Below are positions 17,273 to 26,389 of a DNA stretch of 64,000 bases, piece by piece. The stretch is from NCBI RefSeq assembly GCF_921293875.1, contig NZ_CAKLDI010000001.1, forward strand, positions 1,799,915 through 1,863,914, given 5' to 3'. A model generated the notes under the pieces. That model was not told the origin of the DNA. It worked only from the letters and a program-made list of their open reading frames with translations, and did no database searches. Position 1 is the first letter of the stretch. Each line of letters starts with the position of its first letter. Source of the DNA: Vibrio stylophorae. GTDB lineage: Bacteria; Pseudomonadota; Gammaproteobacteria; Enterobacterales; Vibrionaceae. The translations under genes were made by a program, and so were the position numbers.

Positions 17273-17890
17273 TTAGAACTGAGGCAAAGGTAAGGCAGAA
17301 AGCTGTGCTTGCCGCGCATCAATGTCGCGCTGCGCTTGCGCCCGTTGGTAAAGCAGTTCAAAACGCTGTTGTTTCAGCTGCTCAAGCTTCAAACCAATGG
17401 CACGAAGCTCCGCGGCGCTACCTTCAAAAATTTGATATTGCAGCGTGGCTTGATCAATTTTGTTATTGAGATCCGTGAGCGCACGACCATCACTTTCATA
17501 TTCATTTTCTAAGCGCTGTATCTCAGAGCGAAGCTCAAAATGTTTGGCACCATTTTGATAGGCGGCAAAAAATGCCGCATGTTGCGCTTCAGGACACTGA
17601 CCATAATAGGCCTTCCCCTCATAGCCTACCTGATAGCCATTCGCTGGCGCACAATAGGCCTTCAAGCCTTGCTGATACCCCAATGTGTACGCTTGTAAGT
17701 CTGGTGTCACGCCATATTCAGCGCAAGCTTGCCGATGTGCATCAATCTGTGAAATTCGATAGCCATTGGCACCATCCGCCAAACCAATCTGCTGCCAATT
17801 TGCGGTGAGGCATTCTTGCTGATTCATGGTGGCGCAGCTTGATAACAACATCAGCGCACTACCGAGATAGACACATCGCTTTAATTTCAT
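17273..17890 (-). CDS. DUF2799 lipoprotein
   Basis: 205 aa. The signal sequence ends in the lipobox LLSSC, so it is a lipoprotein. The mature part carries the DUF2799 pattern: CLTANWQQIGLADGANGY, the repeated Gly-Tyr segments YTLGYQQGLKAYCAPANGYQVGYEGKAYYGQCP, and then a long coiled coil (about 135-205) of Glu/Gln/Arg heptads. The start ATG at 17890 has GGA 7 nt upstream; the longer frame would bury the signal peptide. Function unknown; probably outer-membrane-anchored and periplasm-facing. Confidence 0.83.
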   Translation of the reverse strand: MKLKRCVYLGSALMLLSSCATMNQQECLTANWQQIGLADGANGYRISQIDAHRQACAEYGVTPDLQAYTLGYQQGLKAYCAPANGYQVGYEGKAYYGQCPEAQHAAFFAAYQNGAKHFELRSEIQRLENEYESDGRALTDLNNKIDQATLQYQIFEGSAAELRAIGLKLEQLKQQRFELLYQRAQAQRDIDARQAQLSALPLPQF

Positions 17891-18187
17891 AGACATCCAA
17901 ATGACCGATTGATGAACGCATCCATGATAGGCCAATTGACAATAAAGTTAAAATTGCCTCGATGATTGCGATTGGTTTTGGAAAATTCATCACAGCAGTC
18001 ATACAAGCGCGACAAGATTTATGACAATTCTCTGATCTTGATAAAGAAAAAGGCGTAGATGTCATCCCACTGGCACAAAAATATCATCGCTCTGCCATGA
18101 TGGCGTCACGCATTTGTCATGCGTCAACATCAAGATACCCAGCCAGATGGGTCGCCTTTTATCCCATTTATCAACAAAGGATGCTTC

Positions 18188-18880
18188 ATGAAAAAGTCTA
18201 TTTTTACAGTATGTGCACTACTCGCTTTCAGTGGCAGCGCATCTGCCCTTGAATTTAAACAAATTGATACCTACACCATTCAAGCTGATCGCGATTATCT
18301 TGCTGATATAGATGCGCGCAATAGCAGCGGCCATCTTAATGCGATCATTGAGATCCCGACAGGTAGCAATGAAAAATGGGAAGTGAGCAAACAAGACGGC
18401 TCGATCATTCATTGGGAATTTAAAAAGGGGCAACCGCGGATTGTTCACTACCTCGGTTACCCAGGCAACTATGGCACCATCCCAGGGACTGCCTTACCGA
18501 AAGCGCTTGGTGGTGATGGTGACCCGCTTGATATCCTCGTCCTTGGCTCAGCCATGCCTCGCGGCAGCGTAGTTTCAGTGCGCGTCATTGGTGCAATTCA
18601 ACTACTCGATAATCAAGAACAAGATGACAAGCTCATTGCGATCCCATTAATTGAACAATCACCTTTTGCCGATGTGCAATCTATTAATGATCTTGAAAAG
18701 CAATTTCCAGGCACCTTAGATATCGTCAAACTTTGGTTTGGTCACTATAAGGGCCCGCAAGGCGGCATGAAAATCCAAGGCGTGATGACCGCTAAAGAAG
18801 CCAACCAAGTCCTTGACCAAGCGATTGAGCACTATCAAAGTGCACAAAAATTAGCGGCGCACACTTCATCAACGAAATAA
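18188..18880 (+). CDS. Exported family I inorganic pyrophosphatase
   Basis: 230 aa. Hydrolyses pyrophosphate to phosphate with Mg2+. Residues of the E. coli enzyme can be followed: IIEIP, EKWEV (Lys and Glu), YPGNYG, the signature DGDPLD (three Asp), D..QDDKLIAIP and HYKG. The active site therefore looks complete. Unlike the ordinary cytoplasmic enzyme it has a signal peptide, KKSIFTVCALLAFSGSASA, with a consensus cleavage after ASA, so it should act in the periplasm. The start at ATG 18188 has AAAGGA upstream. It stands alone between DUF2799 and a WD40-like gene. A normal cytoplasmic Ppa is probably encoded elsewhere. Confidence 0.9.
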   Translation: MKKSIFTVCALLAFSGSASALEFKQIDTYTIQADRDYLADIDARNSSGHLNAIIEIPTGSNEKWEVSKQDGSIIHWEFKKGQPRIVHYLGYPGNYGTIPGTALPKALGGDGDPLDILVLGSAMPRGSVVSVRVIGAIQLLDNQEQDDKLIAIPLIEQSPFADVQSINDLEKQFPGTLDIVKLWFGHYKGPQGGMKIQGVMTAKEANQVLDQAIEHYQSAQKLAAHTSSTK

Positions 18881-18979
18881 ACCCGACTGGACGAAACAAC
18901 GCTTCACTCAGCCCCATGTAAGGATGCTCAATTGAATACGCCGAAGTAAAACCAAAGCGAAGTTAAGCCAAGTCCATCA

Positions 18980-19009
18980 AAAAACGCATGAGCGCCATCA
19001 TGCGTTTTT
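18980..19009 (+). terminator. Bidirectional terminator between converging genes
   Basis: Stem AAAAACGCATGA / TCATGCGTTTTT with loop GCGCCA. It lies between the pyrophosphatase gene and the minus-strand gene that ends at 19056. Confidence 0.88.
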
Positions 19010-19055
19010 AATCAGCCGCTTGTCATTCAAATTTGGATAATCAAATCATTCATTT

Positions 19056-20348
19056 TTACCACATCAGCGGCTGCATATTTTTCCAAAATAACCAGCGACG
19101 CGATTCATGCACTGGGCCAAATCCAAGCTCATAAGGCGCGCGCGCATCGCTATCAAGCTCAAGAATCGAGATAAACCCCGCATAGCTACTACAAATCAGC
19201 GTCTGACCATCTGCTGATAGCACCATCGCATCAATAGTCGAGCCGATATGATGGATCCAGCGCAGCTGCCCCTGAAAATCCACACAACGCAACCAGCCAT
19301 AGGCATCGCCAATGATGTACTCATCTTTGCGCGCGACGCCTGCATAAACCCGCGCGGCCTGCTCAACCACAGTGATATCCGCATGCTCCTGATAAAAATC
19401 AGTATAAAGCCCTGGTATTTTGGGGCACGGCACACTAATGCTGGCTCCATTGTAAAAATGGCAGGCATTCAACAAGAGCTGCTCATCCTTGGCACTAAAA
19501 AGCGCAAAATGCGGGTATTCGCTATGGGGGCCAATTTCTGCGACTTGGTTGCCTTGGCGATCAAACACCAAATGAGCACTGCACTGGCTTCCCACCGCAA
19601 TCCATTGGCCATCACTTGAGACCGCGCCATGAACCATATCCAAATGCGGTAGCGACTGTGGCACTTCTGGGCAATCTTCTGCGAGCCACTGAAAATGATC
19701 TTCACAGGCTTGATTTGTAGGGAGTAACCGAATCGACTGCTGAGGCTCTAAAATAAAACAGCCCTGTGCGCTCACAAAAAGAACGGCGCGGCCATCATCA
19801 AAGGGTACCAACTTTTCAGGTTGCCATGGCTCGTCAAGTGCGACGCCCATTTGTAAGGCAGAAGGATAAGGACAAACACAATACATCTCACCCTGCCAGC
19901 CACGCGTGATGACCACACCATGTTCACCAGCAATAGCCAGCCATTGACCATTGGCGCTTTGACCAAAACAACCAATATCCGCCACGGCTTGTACCTTATC
20001 GCCATCAATCAACACGGCATGACCGCTCTGATACGTGGTGCCAAGGCGCGCAAGAATCTTGCCATCATCAAACACGGCCAGCATTGGAATCGACTGCCCC
20101 AATTCATTGAGGCGAGCACATAGCGGCGCATACGCCAATGGCCACGCGTCTCGAAATCCTGTCAAATCCCCGACCTGATTGGCATAAATAATGGCATCAA
20201 GAAATGCGGGAAACTCTAGATCGCAGGATGGCGGATCATCAGGCTCATCCAACCCCTCCCAGCCATCACGATAGCCCTGTTCAAGAAAGCGGTTATAGGT
20301 CGCGACATACTGCGGAATTTGTCGCCAATTGTTTGAGTGATACGCCAT
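19056..20348 (-). CDS. WD40/YVTN-type beta-propeller protein
   Basis: 430 aa, no signal peptide. The middle and C-terminal parts contain repeated short strands with propeller character: SANGQWLAIAGEHGVVI, SSDGQWIAVGSQ, SAKDEQLLLNA, SADGQTLICSSYAGFISILEL. The N-terminal about 100 residues (YRDGWEGLDEPDDPP...) are helical and distinct. It looks like a cytoplasmic scaffold; no enzyme motif is visible. The ATG at 20348 has GGA upstream at a good distance; the frame is open 20 residues further. Probably a lineage-specific conserved protein. Confidence 0.75.
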   Translation of the reverse strand: MAYHSNNWRQIPQYVATYNRFLEQGYRDGWEGLDEPDDPPSCDLEFPAFLDAIIYANQVGDLTGFRDAWPLAYAPLCARLNELGQSIPMLAVFDDGKILARLGTTYQSGHAVLIDGDKVQAVADIGCFGQSANGQWLAIAGEHGVVITRGWQGEMYCVCPYPSALQMGVALDEPWQPEKLVPFDDGRAVLFVSAQGCFILEPQQSIRLLPTNQACEDHFQWLAEDCPEVPQSLPHLDMVHGAVSSDGQWIAVGSQCSAHLVFDRQGNQVAEIGPHSEYPHFALFSAKDEQLLLNACHFYNGASISVPCPKIPGLYTDFYQEHADITVVEQAARVYAGVARKDEYIIGDAYGWLRCVDFQGQLRWIHHIGSTIDAMVLSADGQTLICSSYAGFISILELDSDARAPYELGFGPVHESRRWLFWKNMQPLMW

Positions 20349-20435
20349 TGAATTGTCCGATGAATCTGTTAACCAAATGAATTTAAAAGATAAAGAGGTT
20401 TCAAACAAAGGAATTCATCAATAGGGGCAAAATTT

Positions 20436-20723
20436 GTGAGACTACTCTTATCTCTTATAAATCAATTTGTTAGCTATTGCCTTTCGTTTGGCTCAAGCCC
20501 ACAGATATCGTATGCCATCCACATATCTTTCTCACCCATGCCAAGTTTCACGGCTTTACTGAAATGGGTTTGGCTGTGGTTTCTTTTATGTGGTTTCGTT
20601 TATGTGGTTGCTTTTCTGCGGTGGTTTTTGATGGTTTGCGCTATCTCTTTTTTGCTTTTTGCTTTTTGCTTTTTGCTTTTTGCTTTTTGCTTTTTGCTTT
20701 TTGCTTTTTGCTTTTTGCTTTAG
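20436..20723 (+). CDS. Possible small membrane protein running through the repeat
   Basis: 95 codons from a GTG with AGGGG 8 nt upstream. The product would be very hydrophobic (LLLSLINQFVSY, WVWLWFLLCGFVYVVAFL) and ends in a seven-residue repeat LLFAFCF encoded by the heptanucleotide array. Each gain or loss of one repeat shifts the frame by one. It may be translated, or it may be only an artefact of a repetitive AT-rich tract. No family recognised. Confidence 0.25.
   Translation: MRLLLSLINQFVSYCLSFGSSPQISYAIHISFSPMPSFTALLKWVWLWFLLCGFVYVVAFLRWFLMVCAISFLLFAFCFLLFAFCFLLFAFCFLL
20649..20718. repeat. Heptanucleotide tandem repeat (TTTTTGC)x10
   Basis: Ten perfect copies of TTTTTGC: the GC dinucleotides fall at 20654 and every 7 nt up to 20717. 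It lies about 390 nt upstream of the chemoreceptor start. Perfect arrays of this length are prone to slipped-strand mispairing. Confidence 0.97.
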
Positions 20724-21111
20724 CAGGCACCTAAAACGATACCTATGCAATAGACAATAAATCTCATCGCCAACAGTTGTATATTATTTTATGCATAAAG
20801 TGATTTATTCGAAATATATCAATCCATGATTGGGGTAATACGACAATCGATATATAAGCAGCCCATCACAACCAAAACTATTGATTCAATTGGCGTGAAC
20901 GATTAGACCGTCATTCACATTCTGTCACAATCCATAATCCTCTCTAAATAAATGAATATCAATACAAAACCAACTCAAAAACTAGAGAGATAAATAGCAG
21001 ACAATAATAATTTTAATTTAATAACTGCGAACCATGCGCATGGTTACACCATGATTTTCAATAAAATTATCGATGAAGCCCTCTCCCTTCATCTTATTCC
21101 CAGGAGACAGA

Positions 21112-22752
21112 ATGAAATACTTGACGCAATTAAAAGTGAGAACCCGCCTTGCGCTGGGCTTTAGCATCATTGTGGCGCTGATGATTCTCTTAACCACCAT
21201 TGGCATCCAGAAAGTCAATTTCATCGATTCAAGTTTATCGAAAGTCACGGATATCAACTCCGTGAAGCAACGTTATGCTATTAATTATCGCGGCAGTGTT
21301 CATGATCGCGCCATTGCGATTCGCGATTTAGTGATGGCAAAAACACCGCAAGAAATAAGTAGCATTGAAAAAGATATCCAGAATTTAAGTCAGTACTACC
21401 AAGCTTCAGCGCAAAAAATGCAAGCGATGCTCGACTCGCAGGTACCATTTACCGCAGAAGAAATCGCAATTTTAAATCAAATTAGTCACATCCAAGGGCA
21501 AACCCAACCACTGATTGAAACAGTGATGACCAAAAAAAATCGCGGTGAAGCGATTCCCGATACTTTACTGAACCAAATTCGACCGAAGTTTAAACAATGG
21601 CTTGAAGCCATTAACCAATTTATTGATTACCAAGAACAGCTGAATCAAAAACTCACACCGATTGCCCGCGAGCAAGCCAGTGGTTTTCAAAATTTAATGC
21701 TCATTTTGAGCAGCATCGCGATTGTCATCTCTATTTTGGTTGGCTTTGTCATTGAGCGCAGCTTCCACTTTTCTTTGGGCGGTGAACCCTATACCACGCA
21801 GCATGAAATTCAAGCCATGGCCAATGGTGTGTTAAAGCAAAATCACCACAACACAGTATTCGGCAGCATTCTTCATTCGCTGTCTATTATGTCTGAAAAA
21901 TTAAGCGCCATTGTGCGCCATATCCGTGGCACATCAGAGCAATTAGTGGAACAAGTAGAACAGGTCTCCATGGGCTCGAACTCTGTTTATGAGTCTGCCC
22001 AGCAGCAGGCTGCTCTCACCGATGAAATGGTGATCAAACTTGAGACCATGCATGCGACCACGCAAGAGATCGCATCAATCATGAATTTATCTGAACAAAA
22101 CTCAGTGAATACGTCCAATCATGCCCATGAGGGGAAAGTCCATATCGCGGTTGTTGCCGAGCAAATGCAATTGGTAACGACTGCCGTCAATGACACCGTG
22201 GATCAAATTAAGACCCTAGAGGAAAAAACGCGGGATATTGGTGGCATTGTGCATATGATTAGCAGTATTTCAGAACAAACCAACCTATTAGCACTCAATG
22301 CCGCCATTGAAGCTGCCCGCGCTGGAGAATCTGGACGCGGCTTTGCCGTTGTGGCAGATGAAGTAAGAAACCTAGCCAAGCGCACGGGTGAGGCAACAAC
22401 TCAAATTGAAGCCATGCTCAAAGAAGTGCAAATTCAAACCGTGGCAAGTGTGTCGGCGATGGAAAATACACAGCCTAAGGTGGAGCATTGCCAGCAAAGT
22501 ACGACAGAAGCCAGCCAATTGTTGGTTCATATTGAGCAGCAAGCGCAAGACTCCCTCAACCAAGTGCGCCATATTGTGCATGCCACGGATGAGCAGGTGA
22601 AATTTATTCAAGATTTGGTAGTTGCCATGGAGCAAATTTCAAGCATGTCCACTGAGTCAATTCAGTTAATGAAAAACAATCAAAGTGCCACGCACCAGCT
22701 CAATGCGCTTAGCAGTCACCTCACCCAAGAAGTGGCCTTTTTCAAAGTCTGA
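21112..22752 (+). CDS. Methyl-accepting chemotaxis protein
   Basis: 546 aa. TM1 about 10-32, a periplasmic four-helix-bundle-type ligand domain about 33-195 ([18 protein letters not shown] start), TM2 about 197-220, a HAMP-like junction, and a long cytoplasmic coiled coil with the hairpin tip [20 protein letters not shown] and [18 protein letters not shown] (about 385-425). The tip sequence binds CheA/CheW. Ligand not predictable. No C-terminal NWETF-type tether. The ATG at 21112 has CAGGAG 8 nt upstream; an upstream in-frame start is unlikely. A terminator follows at 22811. Confidence 0.95.
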   Translation: MKYLTQLKVRTRLALGFSIIVALMILLTTIGIQKVNFIDSSLSKVTDINSVKQRYAINYRGSVHDRAIAIRDLVMAKTPQEISSIEKDIQNLSQYYQASAQKMQAMLDSQVPFTAEEIAILNQISHIQGQTQPLIETVMTKKNRGEAIPDTLLNQIRPKFKQWLEAINQFIDYQEQLNQKLTPIAREQASGFQNLMLILSSIAIVISILVGFVIERSFHFSLGGEPYTTQHEIQAMANGVLKQNHHNTVFGSILHSLSIMSEKLSAIVRHIRGTSEQLVEQVEQVSMGSNSVYESAQQQAALTDEMVIKLETMHATTQEIASIMNLSEQNSVNTSNHAHEGKVHIAVVAEQMQLVTTAVNDTVDQIKTLEEKTRDIGGIVHMISSISEQTNLLALNAAIEAARAGESGRGFAVVADEVRNLAKRTGEATTQIEAMLKEVQIQTVASVSAMENTQPKVEHCQQSTTEASQLLVHIEQQAQDSLNQVRHIVHATDEQVKFIQDLVVAMEQISSMSTESIQLMKNNQSATHQLNALSSHLTQEVAFFKV

Positions 22753-22810
22753 TTGATTCGGCGAAACAATCACCAGTATTTTCTGAGAGGTCAGCATAAA
22801 AGTATGGCTA

Positions 22811-22837
22811 AAAATGCGGCGGTAAACGCCGCATTTT
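22811..22837 (+). terminator. Terminator of the chemoreceptor gene
   Basis: Stem AAAATGCGGCG / CGCCGCATTTT with loop GTAAA; A/T-flanked on both sides. Confidence 0.85.
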
Positions 22838-22929
22838 AATCAACCGATTCGTGCACTTGTGTGCGTCTATTTTTGTGTTTACTGGCTGTGCCAGCTGTAT
22901 TTTAGCCCTACATTTTACCTATAACTGGG

Positions 22930-23583
22930 TCAATGTTCCTTTTGACTGAACCACACACGCATGGCAATGCCCATCCACTGCGCTTTGCCGCGTTTGTTTT
23001 GACTTTGCTGCCAATGTTCAATGTCATCCCAATAGTAAATATGCTCTGGCAAATCTGAATCAAACCACTCGCCGCGGTGGTTACAGGCCACCAAGTGGAT
23101 GGTGCGCTCATAGGCGATCACCGCAATCAGAATGCTCTCCTTTTGTCGCCATTGCGGCGAGTAATACACGGCCGGCACGCCCAAGTCTTTCATCAATGTT
23201 GCTTCAGAGCGAAATGCCTCCGTCATATAAGCGCGGGTCGATGGATCGCGAAACACCATCTCAGTTTCAAAACCAAATTGGCTCAGCACATGATGCATCG
23301 CCGCTAGAGAGTTAAACCCATGCTCTGGGACAAATTCGACATAATCCCCTTCCGACAAAATGCCCGTCACTTGATAAAGCTGTGCGAGCAGACTAGTCAG
23401 GGTTTGACTCGTATCTAAACGAATCAGCTCCCCCGTAAAGGTCATGGATTGCATAGAGAAACGGCGAAGTAACCGCGGCTGCGAATGCTGCCGAAGATTA
23501 AAACTATCCAAACAGGCAACAATACAACTGGGGCCACATAGAATAGCTTGGTTCGGCAAATGAATATTGGGGAAGGGATGCAT
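22930..23583 (-). CDS. Putative papain-fold cysteine peptidase-like protein
   Basis: 217 aa, no signal peptide. The N-terminal QAILCGPSCIVACL has the look of a C39/papain-type nucleophile region (a Gln four residues before the Cys, then Gly-Pro). A His in TIHLVACNHRGEWFDSD, followed by Asn/Asp, could complete the triad. The middle contains EFVPEHGFNSLAAMHHVLSQFGFETEMVF. I infer a cysteine-peptidase fold, possibly of the C39-like type; catalytic function is unproven. The start ATG at 23583 has CAAGG immediately upstream. Confidence 0.6.
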   Translation of the reverse strand: MHPFPNIHLPNQAILCGPSCIVACLDSFNLRQHSQPRLLRRFSMQSMTFTGELIRLDTSQTLTSLLAQLYQVTGILSEGDYVEFVPEHGFNSLAAMHHVLSQFGFETEMVFRDPSTRAYMTEAFRSEATLMKDLGVPAVYYSPQWRQKESILIAVIAYERTIHLVACNHRGEWFDSDLPEHIYYWDDIEHWQQSQNKRGKAQWMGIAMRVWFSQKEH

Positions 23584-23868
23584 CCTTGATCCTCTACGAA
23601 ACGCTCAAGTTCGCTTTGCAATAAAAGCGATGGCTTATTTTTGCGACTCATGGTCTGCGACTGATCAAAGCTAAAGCAAAGTACGTTCAATTCCGAATAA
23701 AGATAACTATTTTGCTAAAGGCCTCACAAGCAGTTTGATACACTTGCAACCACGCGACAGTGATGTTTTAAGACGAATGGCAATGGATGATAATAGGAAT
23801 TATCTACCTATCATTTGACGTTATCTTCCTGCAAACAATATTGAAAGTTTTCCTTTACCCATCAACAC

Positions 23869-24264
23869 TTATTGATAAATTTCACCATGGTGCTTTAACC
23901 AGCCATCCACATGGCGGCCTTTGGGATCATGGTGTGTCCAATGAATCACCCCGCCTTTCATATTCCATTCATACTCACCATAGAAGGCCACCCAATCCCC
24001 TACTTTCAAATTAGGTACACGCGGCGCGAGATCAATGTTATGCGCCACCAGCAAAGTCTGACCACTGGCGAGCTTCAGGATAAAGCGCTGGTGCTGAGAG
24101 CCCTGCCTATCATCAGCTAAGATTGCAATCACAACGCCTTTACCCTGCACCTGCAAATCGCTTTGTTGCTGCGAAAAAGCCTTCTGAAGTCGCGCATCGT
24201 TTGCACTGCTCACAGCCGCAAACAAAGATAGACATATGAAACACAAGGTCACGATACTTTTCAT
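23869..24264 (-). CDS. DUF3465 secreted protein
   Basis: 131 aa. Signal peptide MKSIVTLCFICLSLFAAVSSA, cleavage before NDARLQ. The mature part ends in the characteristic GGVIHWTHHDPKGRHVDGW, which I recognise as DUF3465; the core VQGKGVVIAILADDRQGSQHQRFILKL fits an OB-like fold (nucleic-acid-binding style), an inference only. It would act in the periplasm. The ATG at 24264 is chosen because it starts the signal peptide; the frame is open 24 residues upstream. Function unknown. Confidence 0.83.
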   Translation of the reverse strand: MKSIVTLCFICLSLFAAVSSANDARLQKAFSQQQSDLQVQGKGVVIAILADDRQGSQHQRFILKLASGQTLLVAHNIDLAPRVPNLKVGDWVAFYGEYEWNMKGGVIHWTHHDPKGRHVDGWLKHHGEIYQ

Positions 24265-24554
24265 GGCACTGCACTCTCTCACTAAAAGTTTCATCAAGCT
24301 AACACCAGGCCTTTTTAAAAAACCATGAATATTCATGGGATAAGAAAGAAAACGTCGATTAATCGAGCAAAATCACAAAGGCTTTCAAAACATCAGCGAT
24401 AAAAATAAAGTCAGCCAATGAGCTGATAATAAAAGAAAAATTAAATTATTCAGCCATCACCCAAAAGTCTCACCTACAGTCAAAGATTGATACTTTCAGT
24501 CCATACAGCAAGCCTGCCAGTTTGTAATATTCAATTTTTACACAGGAGTCCAAT

Positions 24555-25079
24555 ATGAGAACCTTCACTTTATTCATCATTTCAATGCTCAGCTTGAATG
24601 CACATGCTTTTACACTCAACAGTAAAGATATTCAGGAAGGCCATCCCATGGCAAAAACCTTTGAATATTCAAGCTGGGGATGTGATGGCGGAAACCAATC
24701 ACCACAACTGATGTGGCAAGATGCCCCAAAAGGAACAAAGAGTTTTGCGATCACAGCATTTGATCCTGATGCACCCACTGGCAGCGGTTTTTGGCACTGG
24801 ATTGCACTGGATATTCCAAATACAGTGACTGAACTGCCTCGTGGTGCTAACGTCAAATCACTTGGTGGCATGGAAACACGGATTGATTATGGAACCGTTG
24901 GCTTTGGCGGTGCTTGTCCACCAAAAGGCGATGGTATGCACCGCTATCAATTTACCGTTTGGGCGCTGCCAGTTGCTTCATTGGGACTAAATGCCGATAC
25001 CCCCTCAGCCGTAGTTGGTTTTACACTCAATAAAATGGCTTTGGGTAAAGCTCGCCTGACAACTACTTATACAAAATGA
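24555..25079 (+). CDS. PEBP / YbhB-YbcL family secreted protein
   Basis: 174 aa. Signal peptide RTFTLFIISMLSLNAHA. The mature protein carries the phosphatidylethanolamine-binding-protein signature: GCDGGNQSPQLMW, AFDPDAPTGSGFWHW and GFGGACPPKGDGMHRYQF. These give the conserved pocket (Asp-Pro-Asp-Ala-Pro and Gly-x-x-x-Pro-Pro). The E. coli relatives YbcL and YbhB are small ligand-binding proteins of unclear role. The ATG at 24555 has AGGAG at ideal spacing. The AraC-type gene follows 13 nt after the stop, so the two are probably co-transcribed. Confidence 0.92.
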   Translation: MRTFTLFIISMLSLNAHAFTLNSKDIQEGHPMAKTFEYSSWGCDGGNQSPQLMWQDAPKGTKSFAITAFDPDAPTGSGFWHWIALDIPNTVTELPRGANVKSLGGMETRIDYGTVGFGGACPPKGDGMHRYQFTVWALPVASLGLNADTPSAVVGFTLNKMALGKARLTTTYTK

Positions 25080-25092
25080 GAATCGATTGATA

Positions 25093-25893
25093 ATGAGCCG
25101 AATATTTCACGTCAGTGAATTTACATCACAACAAATTCAAACGGTGAGAAATGTAAAAATCCACTCACCAAGTATTGTGCAAATCATATCCGGCAAAAAA
25201 TCACTTCTCAATCTGGGGAATACACAAAGTATTTCCCAGTCAAATTTACTATTTTGTGAACCCTCAGCTGCGCTCAGTTTTCAAAATAGACCCACAACTA
25301 AAAAATTTAAATCTCGATTATTCAGTTTTTTCATCACCCCAAGTGATGAACAACTGCACCTCAACCAACAAAACCTCAGCCAAGAAAAGCAAAGTCAACC
25401 CAACGCGCATATCGTTCCCCTTACCGATACCTGCTATGACATGCTTAGCGCTATCGCCACACTTGCCCATGACGATGTGAGCCCACAAAGCAAAAGCTAC
25501 TGGGTGAAAGGACTATTTCAATATCTTGCGGAGCAAGGCCAACTACATCTGCTGTTCCCTTCCAAACATTTGAGCCTGGCGCAACAAGTGAGCGAATATT
25601 TAGCCCTGCACCCCGCTAATGAACACCATATTGAACAAACTGCGTTGCAGTTTAATATGTCACGCGCCACTTTGATTCGAAAACTCAATCAAGAAAATAA
25701 AAAGTTTCGCGAAATCCTAATGGAAGTGCGACTCAATCACGCCCTGAATATCATTCAGCATCAAAAAATAACCAATATTGCGATTATCGCACAAGCCTGT
25801 GGCTATTTATCCGATGCGAAATTTTCTCTACGCTTTAAAGAAAAATTTGGCCTGAGTGTCAAACAATATATTGAAACAGTTTATGGTAAATAA
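25093..25893 (+). CDS. AraC family transcription regulator
   Basis: 266 aa. A divergent N-terminal sensing domain (about 1-160) precedes the two AraC helix-turn-helix motifs: the first with IEQTALQFNMSRATLIRKLNQE, the second with NIAIIAQACGYLSDAKFSLRFKEKFGLS (the last 45 residues). GYxSDAKFSLRFKEKFG fits the AraC C-terminal consensus. The start is the ATG at 25093; a TTG two codons upstream is in frame. The close 13-nt gap after the PEBP gene suggests a small operon and possible autoregulation or control of the PEBP gene. Ligand unknown. Confidence 0.88.
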   Translation: MSRIFHVSEFTSQQIQTVRNVKIHSPSIVQIISGKKSLLNLGNTQSISQSNLLFCEPSAALSFQNRPTTKKFKSRLFSFFITPSDEQLHLNQQNLSQEKQSQPNAHIVPLTDTCYDMLSAIATLAHDDVSPQSKSYWVKGLFQYLAEQGQLHLLFPSKHLSLAQQVSEYLALHPANEHHIEQTALQFNMSRATLIRKLNQENKKFREILMEVRLNHALNIIQHQKITNIAIIAQACGYLSDAKFSLRFKEKFGLSVKQYIETVYGK

Positions 25894-26389
25894 GGCATTA
25901 CCAACGCTGAACAATTAAATTCCGAGTAATCCATAACGATGATTTTCAAATCATGAAATCCGTATTTTTACCGCCTTTATGAATTGCTGATAAAACAGCA
26001 ATTCATATCTCACAAAAAGTAGTGCATCAATATTTACGCCCAAATAGCACCAAAATCGCACAGACTAGAATCCACCATGATTTAATCCCAAGCCTACCTC
26101 AGTCCTTTAAAAACAATTGGCGATATAACATTAAACTCCATATTCATTTACACATGACTAACAATTGCAGGCGTCATAAAAAATAACAAAGATGACAATT
26201 CGAAATAGATACGGTAGCAGTGCGTTACATTTCTGAATAACTCACATAACTTTCAACTGTTGAAACAACGATGCTGAGCTCATTAATTAATCAAATGGCA
26301 CACCTTTTATAAAGTACGCTAGGTATTCCCATCACTCATCAGTAAAATTGCGGATGTAAATTCCACAAAAAACAAATATACAGAAGAAA
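25894..26389. other. AT-rich intergenic, probable island edge
   Basis: About 500 bp with no ORF. It contains an inverted repeat at 25980-26005. The composition changes here towards the AT-rich accessory segment. I searched by eye for a copy of the tRNA-Ser 3' end (for example GGTGAGGGGGGG or GGATTCGAAC) as an attachment site and found none. Confidence 0.5.
25980..26005 (+). other. Inverted repeat after the AraC gene
   Basis: Perfect 10-bp arms TGAATTGCTG / CAGCAATTCA around ATAAAA, 87 nt after the AraC stop. The arms are followed by TATCTCAC rather than a T-run, so it may be a weak terminator or a binding site. Confidence 0.55.

Larger units (their letters stand above)
20349..21111. other. 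Intergenic region with microsatellite
   Basis: About 760 bp between the WD40-like gene and the chemoreceptor. It contains the heptanucleotide repeat at 20649-20718 and a possible short membrane ORF starting with GTG at 20436. The right half (20740-21100) is AT-rich and must contain the chemoreceptor promoter. Confidence 0.5.

Noticed and set aside
20477-20734. Second ORF through the heptanucleotide repeat
   Set aside because: It has no ribosome site and is just another frame of the same repeat; only the GTG 20436 frame is kept, at low confidence.
23442-23690. Minus-strand ORF of 82 codons overlapping the peptidase-like gene start
   Set aside because: It overlaps the better-supported 22930-23583 gene in another frame, and its hydrophobic part is an out-of-frame reading of that gene's N-terminus.
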